The notes under the pieces: generated by a model
Told to the model about the DNA's origin: nothing
Seen by the model: the letters and a program-made list of their open reading frames with translations, nothing else
Databases searched by the model: none
Shown here: in pieces, positions 1 to 8,639 of the stretch
How the letters are laid out: every line of letters begins with the position of its first letter
Position numbering within the stretch: position 1 is the stretch's first letter
Position numbers and translations under genes: made by a program
Origin: an uncultured Croceitalea sp.
GTDB lineage: Bacteria; Bacteroidota; Bacteroidia; Flavobacteriales; Flavobacteriaceae
Direction: 5' to 3'
DNA length: 64,000 bases
NCBI GenBank assembly: GCA_947503285.1
Contig: CANNDD010000002.1
Location: forward strand, 1-64,000

Positions 1-400
1 ACATCCTCATCAGCCGTATCGATGCCATCGCCGTCATCGTCCGGGTCCAAATAGTCCGGTATGCCGTCACCATCGGTGTCGTCGTTGTTGGGATCACCGT
101 CACCGTCAAGATCTTCATCGCTATCGTTGATACCATCCCCATCGGAATCCATATCACTATCATCGGTAGGGTCAAGATAATCGGGTATCCCGTCGTTGTC
201 CGTATCGTCATTAATAGGGTCACCGTCACCATTGACATCCTCATCTGCCGTATCGATGCCATCCCCGTCATCGTCCGGGTCCAAGTAGTCCGGTATGCCG
301 TCACCATCGGTATCGTCGTTGTTGGGATCACCATCACCGTCAAGATCCTCGTCGCTATCGTTGATGCCATCACCATCGGAGTCAAAGGGGGTAAAGACGA
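1..400 (-). repeat. 234-bp repeats encoding DxDxDG calcium-binding motifs
   Basis: Sequence beginning at 1 recurs at 235, and sequence beginning at 61 recurs at 295, giving a 234-base (78-codon) period with only scattered substitutions. Each unit encodes several DSDGDG/DDDGDG loops and a GIPDYLDP segment, typical of thrombospondin type 3-like repeats. The array continues beyond the left edge. Confidence 0.85.
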
Positions 401-3400
401 CAGTTTCTGGACTACCATTGGTTACTGTTACCTGTGGCGTGCCCACATCATTGTCATCATCTAGGGTGGCGGTAATAGTTGCTGTGCCTGATATGAGACT
501 TGACAACAGCACCGTGGCCGTTCCATTGGCGTTGGTCAATACGGACACCGTATTAAAGGTTCCCAAATCGGTATCGAATGTGACTGCCACACCGGCCAGA
601 AGAATGTCATTGCCATTGGCGTCCCGTAGTTGGACAGTTAGGCTTGCTTGATCTACACCATTAGCTTGGCGTATGGTATTCGTTCCACTTAATAAAGATC
701 CGGAATTTCCCACACTGATACCGTCAGCTATAAAATCGATGGTAGCCGTATCTGCTATAGTGCTTCCATTCAAAGACCCACTTACCGTTACGGTCTCAGC
801 TACGGTATTGGTTGCTGTTGCACTATAGGTACCGTCACCGTTGTCGGTCAAAGTGCTAAGTACTGCACTTCCCGTGATGTTGAGCACCACCGTACCACCA
901 CTGTTGGTCAACAGGTTGCCGTTCGTATCCGCGAGCTGTACGGTAATGGTACTGGTCGATATGCCATCGGCTATCACAGGGCTTGTGGCCGTAATGGTCG
1001 TATTGGCGTTGTTGGGGTCGGCATTTCCAGTGATGAAGGTCACCTGTGCACCGTCTGTGATGTCCGCGCCATCAAGGGTACCGGTGACCGTCACGGTCTC
1101 GGCAACGGTATTGGTCGCGGTGGCGGTATAGGTACCGTCACCGTTGTCGGTCACGGCACTCAGCACGGCGTTTCCCGTTATGTTCAGTACCACCGTACCA
1201 CTACTGTTGGTCAATAGGTTGCCGTTTGTATCCGCGAGCTGTACGGTAATGGTACTGGTCGATATGCCATCGGCCCTTACCGGGCTGGTGGCCGTTATCG
1301 TGGTGTTGGCGTTGTTGGGGTCGGCATTTCCACTGATGAAGGTCACCTGTGCGCTGTCTGCAATGTCCGCACCATCAAGGGTACCGGTGATCGTCACCGT
1401 CTCGGCCACGGTATTGGTGGCCGTCGCAGTATAGGTGCCGTCACCGTTGTCGGTCACAACACTCAGTACGGCGCTTCCCGTTATGTTCAGTACTACCGTA
1501 CCACCACTGTTGGTCAATAGGTTGCCGTTCATATCCGCAAGCTGTACGGTAATGGTACTGGTCGATATGCCATCGGCTATCACCGGGCTTGTGGCCGTTA
1601 TCGTCGTGTTGGCGTTGTTGGGGTCGGCGGCACCAGGGACAAAGGTTACTTGTGCAGGGCTACCGTTAACAACGACGACCTCTGGGGTTGCTCCATCATC
1701 ATCGCCATCTACCGTTGCGGTAACGTCAACGGTTTCCGCTACATTATTTGTTATAGTAATAATTGCCCTACCATTGGTATCGGTAACCGCGGTATTATTG
1801 GAAAGTATTGCGCTGCCCGTCACGGCGAAACTGACCGAAATGTCTGAAATAGGGAGTTCATTACCAGAAGCGTCCCTTAACTGTACGGTGATAGTCTCGG
1901 TATCCGAACCGTCTGCAATCGCCGTTCCATCCGCAGCGCTTATTGAGGTTCCTGTGCTGGATACATCAATACGGTCATCATCGGTTATCCTAACCGTTCT
2001 TGTACTTGTTCGTATACTTCCAAAAGATACATTCGAAATAACGGCGGTAATAGTTTCGTTACCTTCTATCAAAAAATCTTCGATAACCCTGAGAACTACA
2101 GATGCACCTATGCCTCCTCCAACATCCCCTGCTGATGCAATGGAAAAACTTGTAGGCCCCGTATTATAATCCACCCCTTCAAGTGCGGTACCTGAAAAAT
2201 GGATATCCCCGGTAATGGGCGAACCTGAGGCATTGGCCAAACCACCCCTAATCGCCACATTAAAAGAAGCGTTACCGGGGGTGCCAAAATTTCTTTCAAA
2301 ACCGTTCCCTCCGATAAGTATGGAGATTTCGGGGATGTCATCATTTGTGATGGTGTATATGTGATCGGCTATCATCCCACCTCCTGCAACTTCACGTAAC
2401 ACCAATGCTCCTGTCGGATTGGATAATGTAAGGGCTATGGTCTCATCCTGTTCTACTAATAAATCAGGGAGAATAGCGAAATCAAGAGGGGTCACCCCGT
2501 CTGAAAGGTGAAGACTATTCAAGGGAACGGGTGTCCCTGCCGTATAGGTACCGGCCGGAACAATTACCGAAATGGTCTGGGGCAACGTTCCGGTGGCCCC
2601 TCCCAAGGTATAATCGGTGGCAACGGCCGCCGTTCCGGTATTATTGATTACAATATCTATGGTAGCATCGGTCGGCAATGTACCTTCAATCAATAGATTG
2701 GGTAGGTTGCCTCCGCTGGTTTCTTGATCGCTTGCGGCTGCCAATTCAAATTCTATGCCGACCTCGATCTTAAATGCCAAAGTGAAAATGATATCGTCTG
2801 CAAGGGTTATCCCGGTAATTTCGCCTGTAGATGATAATCTGCCCAGCTCTGTAGTACCGCTGCTGAAGTCACCGGTGGTACTGGTCAAAACGACATAGTC
2901 ATCGTCATAACCTTCAAATTTCAGGTTTGCATTGGACACATTTCCCGTGTTTTCGGCTTTCCATTCCCTTGATACCCTGTCTCGATATCTTGAAATGTCC
3001 AATTCCGTAGTCTGTAGGGAAGTAGGTTCACCATTGTTCCCGATTACCAAAAATTGTCCATCTGACAACGAAGTATGCGAACCATTGGTGTCCGTAAAAT
3101 TGGGATCTGTAGAAAGGGTAACGATACTTCCTTCGTTTATCGATTTGGAAATTTGTTGGTCCAATGCTTGTGCGGTCTCATTACCGACACCAAAAACATC
3201 TTGCCAATCTGCCGTACCATCATCTGCAGTGCCCCCATTGGCCCCGTCGTCCAAATCGAATATAGATGTACCGGCCGCATTAAGATAATTGTTTACCGAG
3301 CCGTCTAGTGTTACTCCATACTTTAAGGCCAAATAGGATTCTATTTTTTGCCTGGCATTGGATGAAACGGCATCTATATCATCATTGTACACAATAACTT

Positions 3401-5744
3401 CTGCAATGGCACCGATATAATTGGCCCTGGCGTCTTCAAAAGGTAGTCCCCCTATGGTCAAAGGGCCTGAATCCGCTCCCTTAACAGCAGCTTCATTTAT
3501 TTCATCTGCCGTAATCTGCGATAGCGTTATGGGTACTTCCCCTGATTTTTTTCCCTGTACATAAATGGATTGATCGGATTGAAAATCTAGAATGCCCGAC
3601 ATGATAAAGGGATTGCCCAATGCATTAAAGGTAGCTGGAAGGGGGGAGTTTGTGGCTGTACTAAATGTTCCTCCGTGATCGGCAGGGGATTCCAAAAGGG
3701 TTTGTGTTCTAGAATTCCTAAGGGCGTATCGGTTCTGCCGATTTCCACCACCAAAACCAAGGACTCCCCGAATGGTAGTAGATCTTGAGCGAGTAACCGC
3801 AATCAAGGAAAGCCCCTCTTTATGGGCAAAGAGATAGTCATCACCCAAAGTAAGGGTATTTTGGGTGGTATTGCTGAAGGTCATTACCGGATTAAAGTTG
3901 ATGTTTTGTGAAGCATTGTTATAGTACACAGTTCCGTTTGATGTAGGATCAACACTTGTGGCATCATTGGTGCGTACGCCCGAAAAATCTTTCCAAGAAT
4001 GTGCCAGATCACCATCAGAAGCAAGAGTGTTACCCGAAATACTACCGTTACGATCTGCAAACACCCCTTCATTTGCCTTTAACCATAACGAAAGGCTATT
4101 TGAAACCCCACCCGGAGCTGCACCCCCTGAAATAAAGGTGATTTGGGCTGGACTGCCATTTACGATGGCTACTTGAGGCGTACCCGAATTATTGTCATGG
4201 TCTACGGTTGCTGTAATGGAAACGGTTTCCAATACAGTATTACTAATCGCCACGGTAGCGATGCCCGATGCGTTGGTAAACACGGTTGCCGGTCCGGAAA
4301 TGACCGCGTTGCCGGAGACCGTAAAGGTAACAGGTACACCAGGGGTATGCCGGTCATTCCCTAGATTATCCTTTAGCTGTATTTGTACCAATTGGGTATC
4401 TCCATTGGTGATACGGGCAAATTCCCCTACGGAATAAATACGTGTACCGTTACTACCCGTATCCACACTGCTGAAATCAATACCGATATCACTGTTGAAA
4501 GGCACGATACTACCAGAATTCAAGACCTGGGCAGCTGTACCGTTTACAAAGGCATTGTCAGTAAAGGAAAATTGTAAGTTGCCAACATCGTGGAAATCCC
4601 TATGGTCCGGAGCCATCCCCGTAAAATTTAAGGTGGCCCAAGTATCGTTTTTGGACAAGGTAATCTGCGGAACGAGTCCCAAAGGTACATTAGGTAGGAT
4701 GACCTCGGTGCCGATATCCAATACATCATCATTATCCGCATCTTGAAAGGTATTTCCGGAAAGGAAGATGACCATGGGCGAACCATCATCCAGCAGAGTT
4801 CCATTGTCCAAGCTTACATCTTCATGATAATCGTCCAAGGATATGGTATATCGGTCTATACCGTCACCGTTCGAATTCATGAAAAATACGGCATCACCGT
4901 TTTCACTAAAGTTCATTCCCGAAGAAAAAGGGGTGTCTGGGGTGATATCGATATCCGCCGATACATCCCTTGTGGCCGATGCAAGCTGATAGGGCACGGA
5001 CAGGTTGTAGACCAACACTTTCGAAATACTGGAAGCAGATGAAGTATCGATACCAAGTATGTATAATTGGTCGCCCGTAATATTGAACATTATTTTGCGG
5101 CTCGCAAAATTATTCGGTAACGTCATCCTACGGATAAAGGTATTACTACGGACATCATACGGGGCTGAAAGATCATATTCTGCAACACCGCTGTCGCTGC
5201 CGGACCTGCCCAATAAAAAGAGTTTAGATCCATCTAAACTAAACGTAAGGTCCCCCAGGGAAGATACGTCACTAAAACTCGTAGATCGTGTTATTGTACT
5301 GATTGTTGCGATATCGAAAGGTGTCACTAGGGTGTAGATCCGAATACGTTCATTGGAGCTGCGTGTAGAAGTGACCAATAAAGTGCGCCCATCAGCACTA
5401 AATTCCAATCCCGTAGGGACACCAAAGTTTGCCCTGGTATCTACAGCGTAGGTTCCTGTACGTGTCGAAAAAGCTATTTGCGAAACATCGTAGGGTGTGG
5501 TCAGGTCATATTGGTTGATACGGTGACCACTACCTGATATGATGTAGACCCTGAGGCCACCATTACTGAAATTGAATCCTTGGGGAGATCTGTTTCTAAA
5601 GAACGAATACTCCGTATCGTATTGCATTCTAGGCAGTTCAAACGCATCTTGGCCACTATATGATAAGGTTCCTGATTGGGAGTACCCAAGATGGAATATG
5701 GAAAGGCATAGAAAAAGAAGCAGTTGTAGATTTCTGGTTTTCAT
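1..5744 (-). CDS. Giant secreted multi-domain repeat protein (C-terminus outside window)
   Basis: One uninterrupted frame of about 1,914 codons runs from ATG 5744 off the left edge. It opens with a signal peptide (LLLFLCLSIFHLGYSQ). Residues about 20-300 repeat YDLT.PYDVS-type blades, like the beta-propeller of other flavobacterial surface proteins. Around 590-720 lies a ConA/LamG-like segment (SLWLKANEG), followed by a DUF8202-like part (QKIESYLALKYG). Calx-beta-like units with ITNDD and ITDDD ends follow, then tandem Ig-like (Big_1/invasin-like) domains of 101 residues. The last visible part is Asp-rich DxDxDG thrombospondin-type-3-like repeats that should bind calcium. The family is usually exported by the type IX system and surface-anchored through a C-terminal sorting domain, but that end is not in the window. 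Adhesion or polymer binding is an inference; the architecture is clear. Confidence 0.9.
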   Translation of the reverse strand, partial: MKTRNLQLLLFLCLSIFHLGYSQSGTLSYSGQDAFELPRMQYDTEYSFFRNRSPQGFNFSNGGLRVYIISGSGHRINQYDLTTPYDVSQIAFSTRTGTYAVDTRANFGVPTGLEFSADGRTLLVTSTRSSNERIRIYTLVTPFDIATISTITRSTSFSDVSSLGDLTFSLDGSKLFLLGRSGSDSGVAEYDLSAPYDVRSNTFIRRMTLPNNFASRKIMFNITGDQLYILGIDTSSASSISKVLVYNLSVPYQLASATRDVSADIDITPDTPFSSGMNFSENGDAVFFMNSNGDGIDRYTISLDDYHEDVSLDNGTLLDDGSPMVIFLSGNTFQDADNDDVLDIGTEVILPNVPLGLVPQITLSKNDTWATLNFTGMAPDHRDFHDVGNLQFSFTDNAFVNGTAAQVLNSGSIVPFNSDIGIDFSSVDTGSNGTRIYSVGEFARITNGDTQLVQIQLKDNLGNDRHTPGVPVTFTVSGNAVISGPATVFTNASGIATVAISNTVLETVSITATVDHDNNSGTPQVAIVNGSPAQITFISGGAAPGGVSNSLSLWLKANEGVFADRNGSISGNTLASDGDLAHSWKDFSGVRTNDATSVDPTSNGTVYYNNASQNINFNPVMTFSNTTQNTLTLGDDYLFAHKEGLSLIAVTRSRSTTIRGVLGFGGGNRQNRYALRNSRTQTLLESPADHGGTFSTATNSPLPATFNALGNPFIMSGILDFQSDQSIYVQGKKSGEVPITLSQITADEINEAAVKGADSGPLTIGGLPFEDARANYIGAIAEVIVYNDDIDAVSSNARQKIESYLALKYGVTLDGSVNNYLNAAGTSIFDLDDGANGGTADDGTADWQDVFGVGNETAQALDQQISKSINEGSIVTLSTDPNFTDTNGSHTSLSDGQFLVIGNNGEPTSLQTTELDISRYRDRVSREWKAENTGNVSNANLKFEGYDDDYVVLTSTTGDFSSGTTELGRLSSTGEITGITLADDIIFTLAFKIEVGIEFELAAASDQETSGGNLPNLLIEGTLPTDATIDIVINNTGTAAVATDYTLGGATGTLPQTISVIVPAGTYTAGTPVPLNSLHLSDGVTPLDFAILPDLLVEQDETIALTLSNPTGALVLREVAGGGMIADHIYTITNDDIPEISILIGGNGFERNFGTPGNASFNVAIRGGLANASGSPITGDIHFSGTALEGVDYNTGPTSFSIASAGDVGGGIGASVVLRVIEDFLIEGNETITAVISNVSFGSIRTSTRTVRITDDDRIDVSSTGTSISAADGTAIADGSDTETITVQLRDASGNELPISDISVSFAVTGSAILSNNTAVTDTNGRAIITITNNVAETVDVTATVDGDDDGATPEVVVVNGSPAQVTFVPGAADPNNANTTITATSPVIADGISTSTITVQLADMNGNLLTNSGGTVVLNITGSAVLSVVTDNGDGTYTATATNTVAETVTITGTLDGADIADSAQVTFISGNADPNNANTTITATSPVRADGISTSTITVQLADTNGNLLTNSSGTVVLNITGNAVLSAVTDNGDGTYTATATNTVAETVTVTGTLDGADITDGAQVTFITGNADPNNANTTITATSPVIADGISTSTITVQLADTNGNLLTNSGGTVVLNITGSAVLSTLTDNGDGTYSATATNTVAETVTVSGSLNGSTIADTATIDFIADGISVGNSGSLLSGTNTIRQANGVDQASLTVQLRDANGNDILLAGVAVTFDTDLGTFNTVSVLTNANGTATVLLSSLISGTATITATLDDDNDVGTPQVTVTNGSPETVVFTPFDSDGDGINDSDEDLDGDGDPNNDDTDGDGIPDYLDPDDDGDGIDTADEDVNGDGDPINDDTDNDGIPDYLDPTDDSDMDSDGDGINDSDEDLDGDGDPNNDDTDGDGIPDYLDPDDDGDGIDTADED
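832..1740 (-). repeat. Three tandem 303-bp Ig-like domain repeats
   Basis: Three units starting at about 832, 1135 and 1438 repeat with an exact 303-base (101-codon) period and are nearly identical at the DNA level over most of their length. The third diverges after about 1630. Each encodes an Ig-like domain with the signature ISTSTITVQLAD and NGDGTYTATATNTVAETVT. A more diverged unit lies at 530-830. High DNA identity points to recent duplication or ongoing gene conversion. Confidence 0.85.
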
Positions 5745-6323
5745 TGAGGAAAAATTTAACATATCAACCACAAAATTAGATGGTTAACCAGTCTTGCTGC
5801 TAGGCACATCTATTATTCGGGGGCTGAATACCATTATTCGGGAAATCGTGCAGGTACCTTAGCACGATTTTCTTTTAATGGTAGGTAGGGCATCGTCAAT
5901 GGACAGTACGTTTCGAGAATAGACGGTGCGCTTTTAAAGGATTACAAAGGGCCTAGTATTTTAAGAAGTTCATCATATTTGATTTTAAGTTAAGTTCCTT
6001 TCTTGATTTTTTCACGTCATGAAACCAAGGAGGCAAGTGTTCTATGGATAGTATATCTTTCGTGGGTAACCCTTTCTGAGATTTCATCGCAAGACCTTGA
6101 ACGATATGGACGATTACCAATACAAAGTGGTTCTTCTCTCGTATCGGCAATTTTGAAATGGTCTTTCAGTGTTCAGCAAGTGATTCAGCTTTTTGTCAGG
6201 AATATTGCCTTTGATCAAAAAGATTGCAACGAGCATTTACGCAACTATTAAAAACACTTCGTATCTTTAGTATACTCTTGTTATTACTTGCTTTTTTACA
6301 TTTAACAAGCTATTTATCGTTCA
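5745..6323. other. Intergenic region with a 9-bp perfect inverted repeat
   Basis: No credible gene is present. AAATCGTGC at 5843-5851 and GCACGATTT at 5862-5870 form a perfect 9-bp stem whose loop contains the palindrome AGGTACCT. On the plus strand it is followed by a T-rich stretch. It could be a terminator-like or leader structure of the divergently oriented neighbours. The rest shows only short frames without recognisable features. Confidence 0.5.
5771..5778 (-). promoter_or_regulatory. Bacteroidota-type -7 box for the repeat-protein gene
   Basis: On the minus strand TAATTTTG matches the Bacteroidota TAnnTTTG -7 element and lies 27 bases before the ATG at 5744. No convincing TTTG -33 element is seen at the expected spacing, so this is only a candidate. 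Confidence 0.4.
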
Positions 6324-7067
6324 ATGGAATCCATACGATGTTTTATTATAGAAGATGACCTAATCGCCTTAAACTGGTTACGGATGAAGGTGGAAGAAGA
6401 GTTTCCTTCATTGTTGATAGTGGGTACTGCTTCGAATACAGACGAGGCCTTCAAGGGTATACAAAAAACTTTACCAGACCTTATTTTAACGGATATAGAG
6501 TTAGGTTCGGGCACCATATTCGATGTGTTGGACGATTTGGAAAATCTCGAATTTGGTATCATTTTCATTACTTCGTATGAGAAATATGCAATAAAGGCCA
6601 TACGATTGAGCGCGATAGATTATTTGGAAAAACCCATTGATTTAGACCAATTACGAACGGCAATACAAAAGTTTTCAAAAAATAATACTCAAAGTAATCA
6701 GATAAAAAACCTGCTGGCCCATCTAAATCTAAACAACAGTGTAAAAAAACTGGCCATACCAACTGAGAATTATGTTGAACTTATTGATGTGGACAGTATT
6801 ATCTATATCAAAGCCGATATTAATTATTGCCATGTATATGCAGAAGACCTAAAACCAATTCTTGTTTCTAAAACCCTTAAGGAATATGATTTGTTGCTTT
6901 CAGACAACCCTAGCTTTATTCGAATACATCAGTCTTTCTTGATCAATAAGAATAAAGTCCGCAAAATCATCAAGACCAAACTGCCCCAAGTCATTATGTC
7001 AAACGGAGATACGCTTAATGTATCGAGGGCCAAGAAAGCTGAATTTGACATCAAGATGTTTGGTTGA
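6324..7067 (+). CDS. LytTR-family response regulator
   Basis: A 247-residue two-domain regulator. Residues 1-120 form a CheY-like receiver with the acidic pocket E10-D11-D12, phospho-acceptor D57 in LTDIELG, the FITSYEKYA switch region and the conserved lysine in DYLEKPI. Residues about 140-247 are a LytTR DNA-binding domain (VELIDVDSIIYIKADINYCHVYA, then SFIRIHQSFLINKNKVRKI). In Bacteroidota such regulators are normally partnered with a sensor kinase of the LytS/YehU type. No such gene is adjacent; the histidine kinase at 8640-10790 is separated by another gene on the opposite strand. Target genes are unknown. Confidence 0.93.
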   Translation: MESIRCFIIEDDLIALNWLRMKVEEEFPSLLIVGTASNTDEAFKGIQKTLPDLILTDIELGSGTIFDVLDDLENLEFGIIFITSYEKYAIKAIRLSAIDYLEKPIDLDQLRTAIQKFSKNNTQSNQIKNLLAHLNLNNSVKKLAIPTENYVELIDVDSIIYIKADINYCHVYAEDLKPILVSKTLKEYDLLLSDNPSFIRIHQSFLINKNKVRKIIKTKLPQVIMSNGDTLNVSRAKKAEFDIKMFG

Positions 7068-7269
7068 CACTTTCGTAGTACATGTACCCATAGTTATCTT
7101 TTTGAAAACCCCCCGATGTATTGAAAACAGAATTACTGCATAGCATGATTTTCCCTTAAAGGTTTTGGCCAATTTTACGGGTATTCGGGCATGGTACGTA
7201 TTCTCGCTTGGAAAAATGGCGCGTAGTTTCATTTATTATACAATTAACTAATTTTATTCATGGGGTAAG

Positions 7270-7992
7270 TCAAAAGGTCGTTTTGCCCTTAAAGTTGGTT
7301 TTGGCATCCTTTGCCCATTCTTGTGATGTATAGGGTTCGTGCCCTAGCGCAGCGTTGATAGGATCATCTACCAGAACGACTTCTAGCACAGGATTCAGGG
7401 TAATATCGATATCTATACCCAAGAGGTGATCTATAAATGAATTCTTACCATTGGCCAAGTCTAAAAAAGTTAGGTTCCGGTTTTCTTTGACCCATATTTT
7501 GTTTAAGCCCGTGTTCTTGCTCAAATCCAATTCCCCTATACCGCTATTGATAATATCTACCGTAACCAGCCTAGTGTTTTTTGAGATATTCAATGTTTTT
7601 AACGATTGACAGTGTTTAAGATGAAGTACTTCCAGTTTTTGGTTCCCGTTAATAACAACTTTTTCAAGAGGCGTGTTTTGTACATCCAAAACCGAGAGCC
7701 TTTTCGCAAAATTAAGTCGTAACCTTCCTTTAAGCTTCGCACATTGTAACTCAAGGTATTGCAACTTTACAAATCCTTCTAGTCCTTTAATCGACTTGAT
7801 ACCATCATTCACAATTCGTAAGTTTTTTACTTTTTCGGCATCTTTTTTAAGAATATCACCAGTGATACCATTTGTATCGACACATAGCCTAATCAGTTCT
7901 TTTTCAAAAAAAGGATCTTTGATTTTTATACTTTGGGCGGGCAGTGCCAATGATACCGTCAGCACAATGAAAAAAAAGAATATAAATCGCAT
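7270..7992 (-). CDS. Secreted leucine-rich-repeat protein
   Basis: A 240-residue protein with a strong signal peptide (FIFFFFIVLTVSLALPAQS). Residues about 40-200 show irregular leucine-rich repeats (LQYLELQCAKL, LSVLDVQNTPL, LEVLHLKHCQSL, LTFLDLANG) of the type common in flavobacterial secreted proteins. The last 30 residues (TSQEWAKDAKTNFKGKTTF) lie outside the repeat. No lipobox or sorting domain is seen. It stands alone on the minus strand, convergent with the LytTR gene. A protein-binding role is the usual guess for the fold; the specific function is unknown. Confidence 0.75.
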   Translation of the reverse strand: MRFIFFFFIVLTVSLALPAQSIKIKDPFFEKELIRLCVDTNGITGDILKKDAEKVKNLRIVNDGIKSIKGLEGFVKLQYLELQCAKLKGRLRLNFAKRLSVLDVQNTPLEKVVINGNQKLEVLHLKHCQSLKTLNISKNTRLVTVDIINSGIGELDLSKNTGLNKIWVKENRNLTFLDLANGKNSFIDHLLGIDIDITLNPVLEVVLVDDPINAALGHEPYTSQEWAKDAKTNFKGKTTF

Positions 7993-8639
7993 ACTTTACC
8001 TTTTGAGGACAAATTCAAAAATGTTTATCAAGCTTCCTACATGAATACATTTTTCATTGGCAGTGGATTTAGAGGGTTTGGGTTCCCTCTAAATCTAAAT
8101 CCATTACTGTTTACGGTAATAGATTCTTTAACTGCCATGCCAGGGACCTTGGCAAGGTTTCAGAGTAGGTTAAGCCGATATGTTTTTGTACTTGTATTCT
8201 GTTACTGGGGGTAAATTTAGGTGACTGAGGCTGCCTTCTTAACCCCAATTTATTATACGGTACCCTTTTATAATTATTTGGTAGGATATGCGCTACACTA
8301 GCCCAATTAATAAGGTCAAGAAGTGGCGAGAAATCGTTAGCATACCCCCTTACCGTTTCATGGAAATGGACTTAGTACTTTTCTTTATCGAGTATCAAAG
8401 CGTCTTATGCCAATATGGCCTGATCAATACGGGCACAATCCGTAACTTCATCAGTGTCTAAAAAGATTAAGTGATGCAGGGATTATTTTGACCAATTAAG
8501 GGCAATTGTTTTCTAGAGTACTATATACCATCGATAGTATACGACGATTTAAAATACCCGAATCGCGCAAGGAAGTACGATGTTCAACTTTTGATATCGG
8601 TTTTTTGTAGAGCAATAGTATTGGAATGCCCAAACCAGC
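7993..8639. other. 650-base gene-free region with a hairpin
   Basis: I find no gene. GATTTAGAGGG at 8066-8076 and CCCTCTAAATC at 8085-8095 form a perfect 11-bp stem with an 8-base loop. There is no T-run, so it is not a classical terminator. Only very short frames exist in the remainder, which may be decayed sequence. Confidence 0.5.

Noticed and set aside
295-651. Plus-strand Ser-rich frames over the repeat-protein gene (also 841-1131, 1144-1434, 1435-2169)
   Set aside because: They are the complement of the repeat-rich minus-strand gene, which is continuous, has a signal peptide and recognised domains; the plus frames only mirror its repeats.
1-1740. Possible CRISPR or satellite array
   Set aside because: Periods are 234 and 303 bases, in frame and coding; there are no short identical repeats with unique spacers.
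6003-6251. 82-codon frame and the opposing 5953-6150 frame
   Set aside because: Mutually overlapping, no start context, no domain; treated as non-coding spacer.
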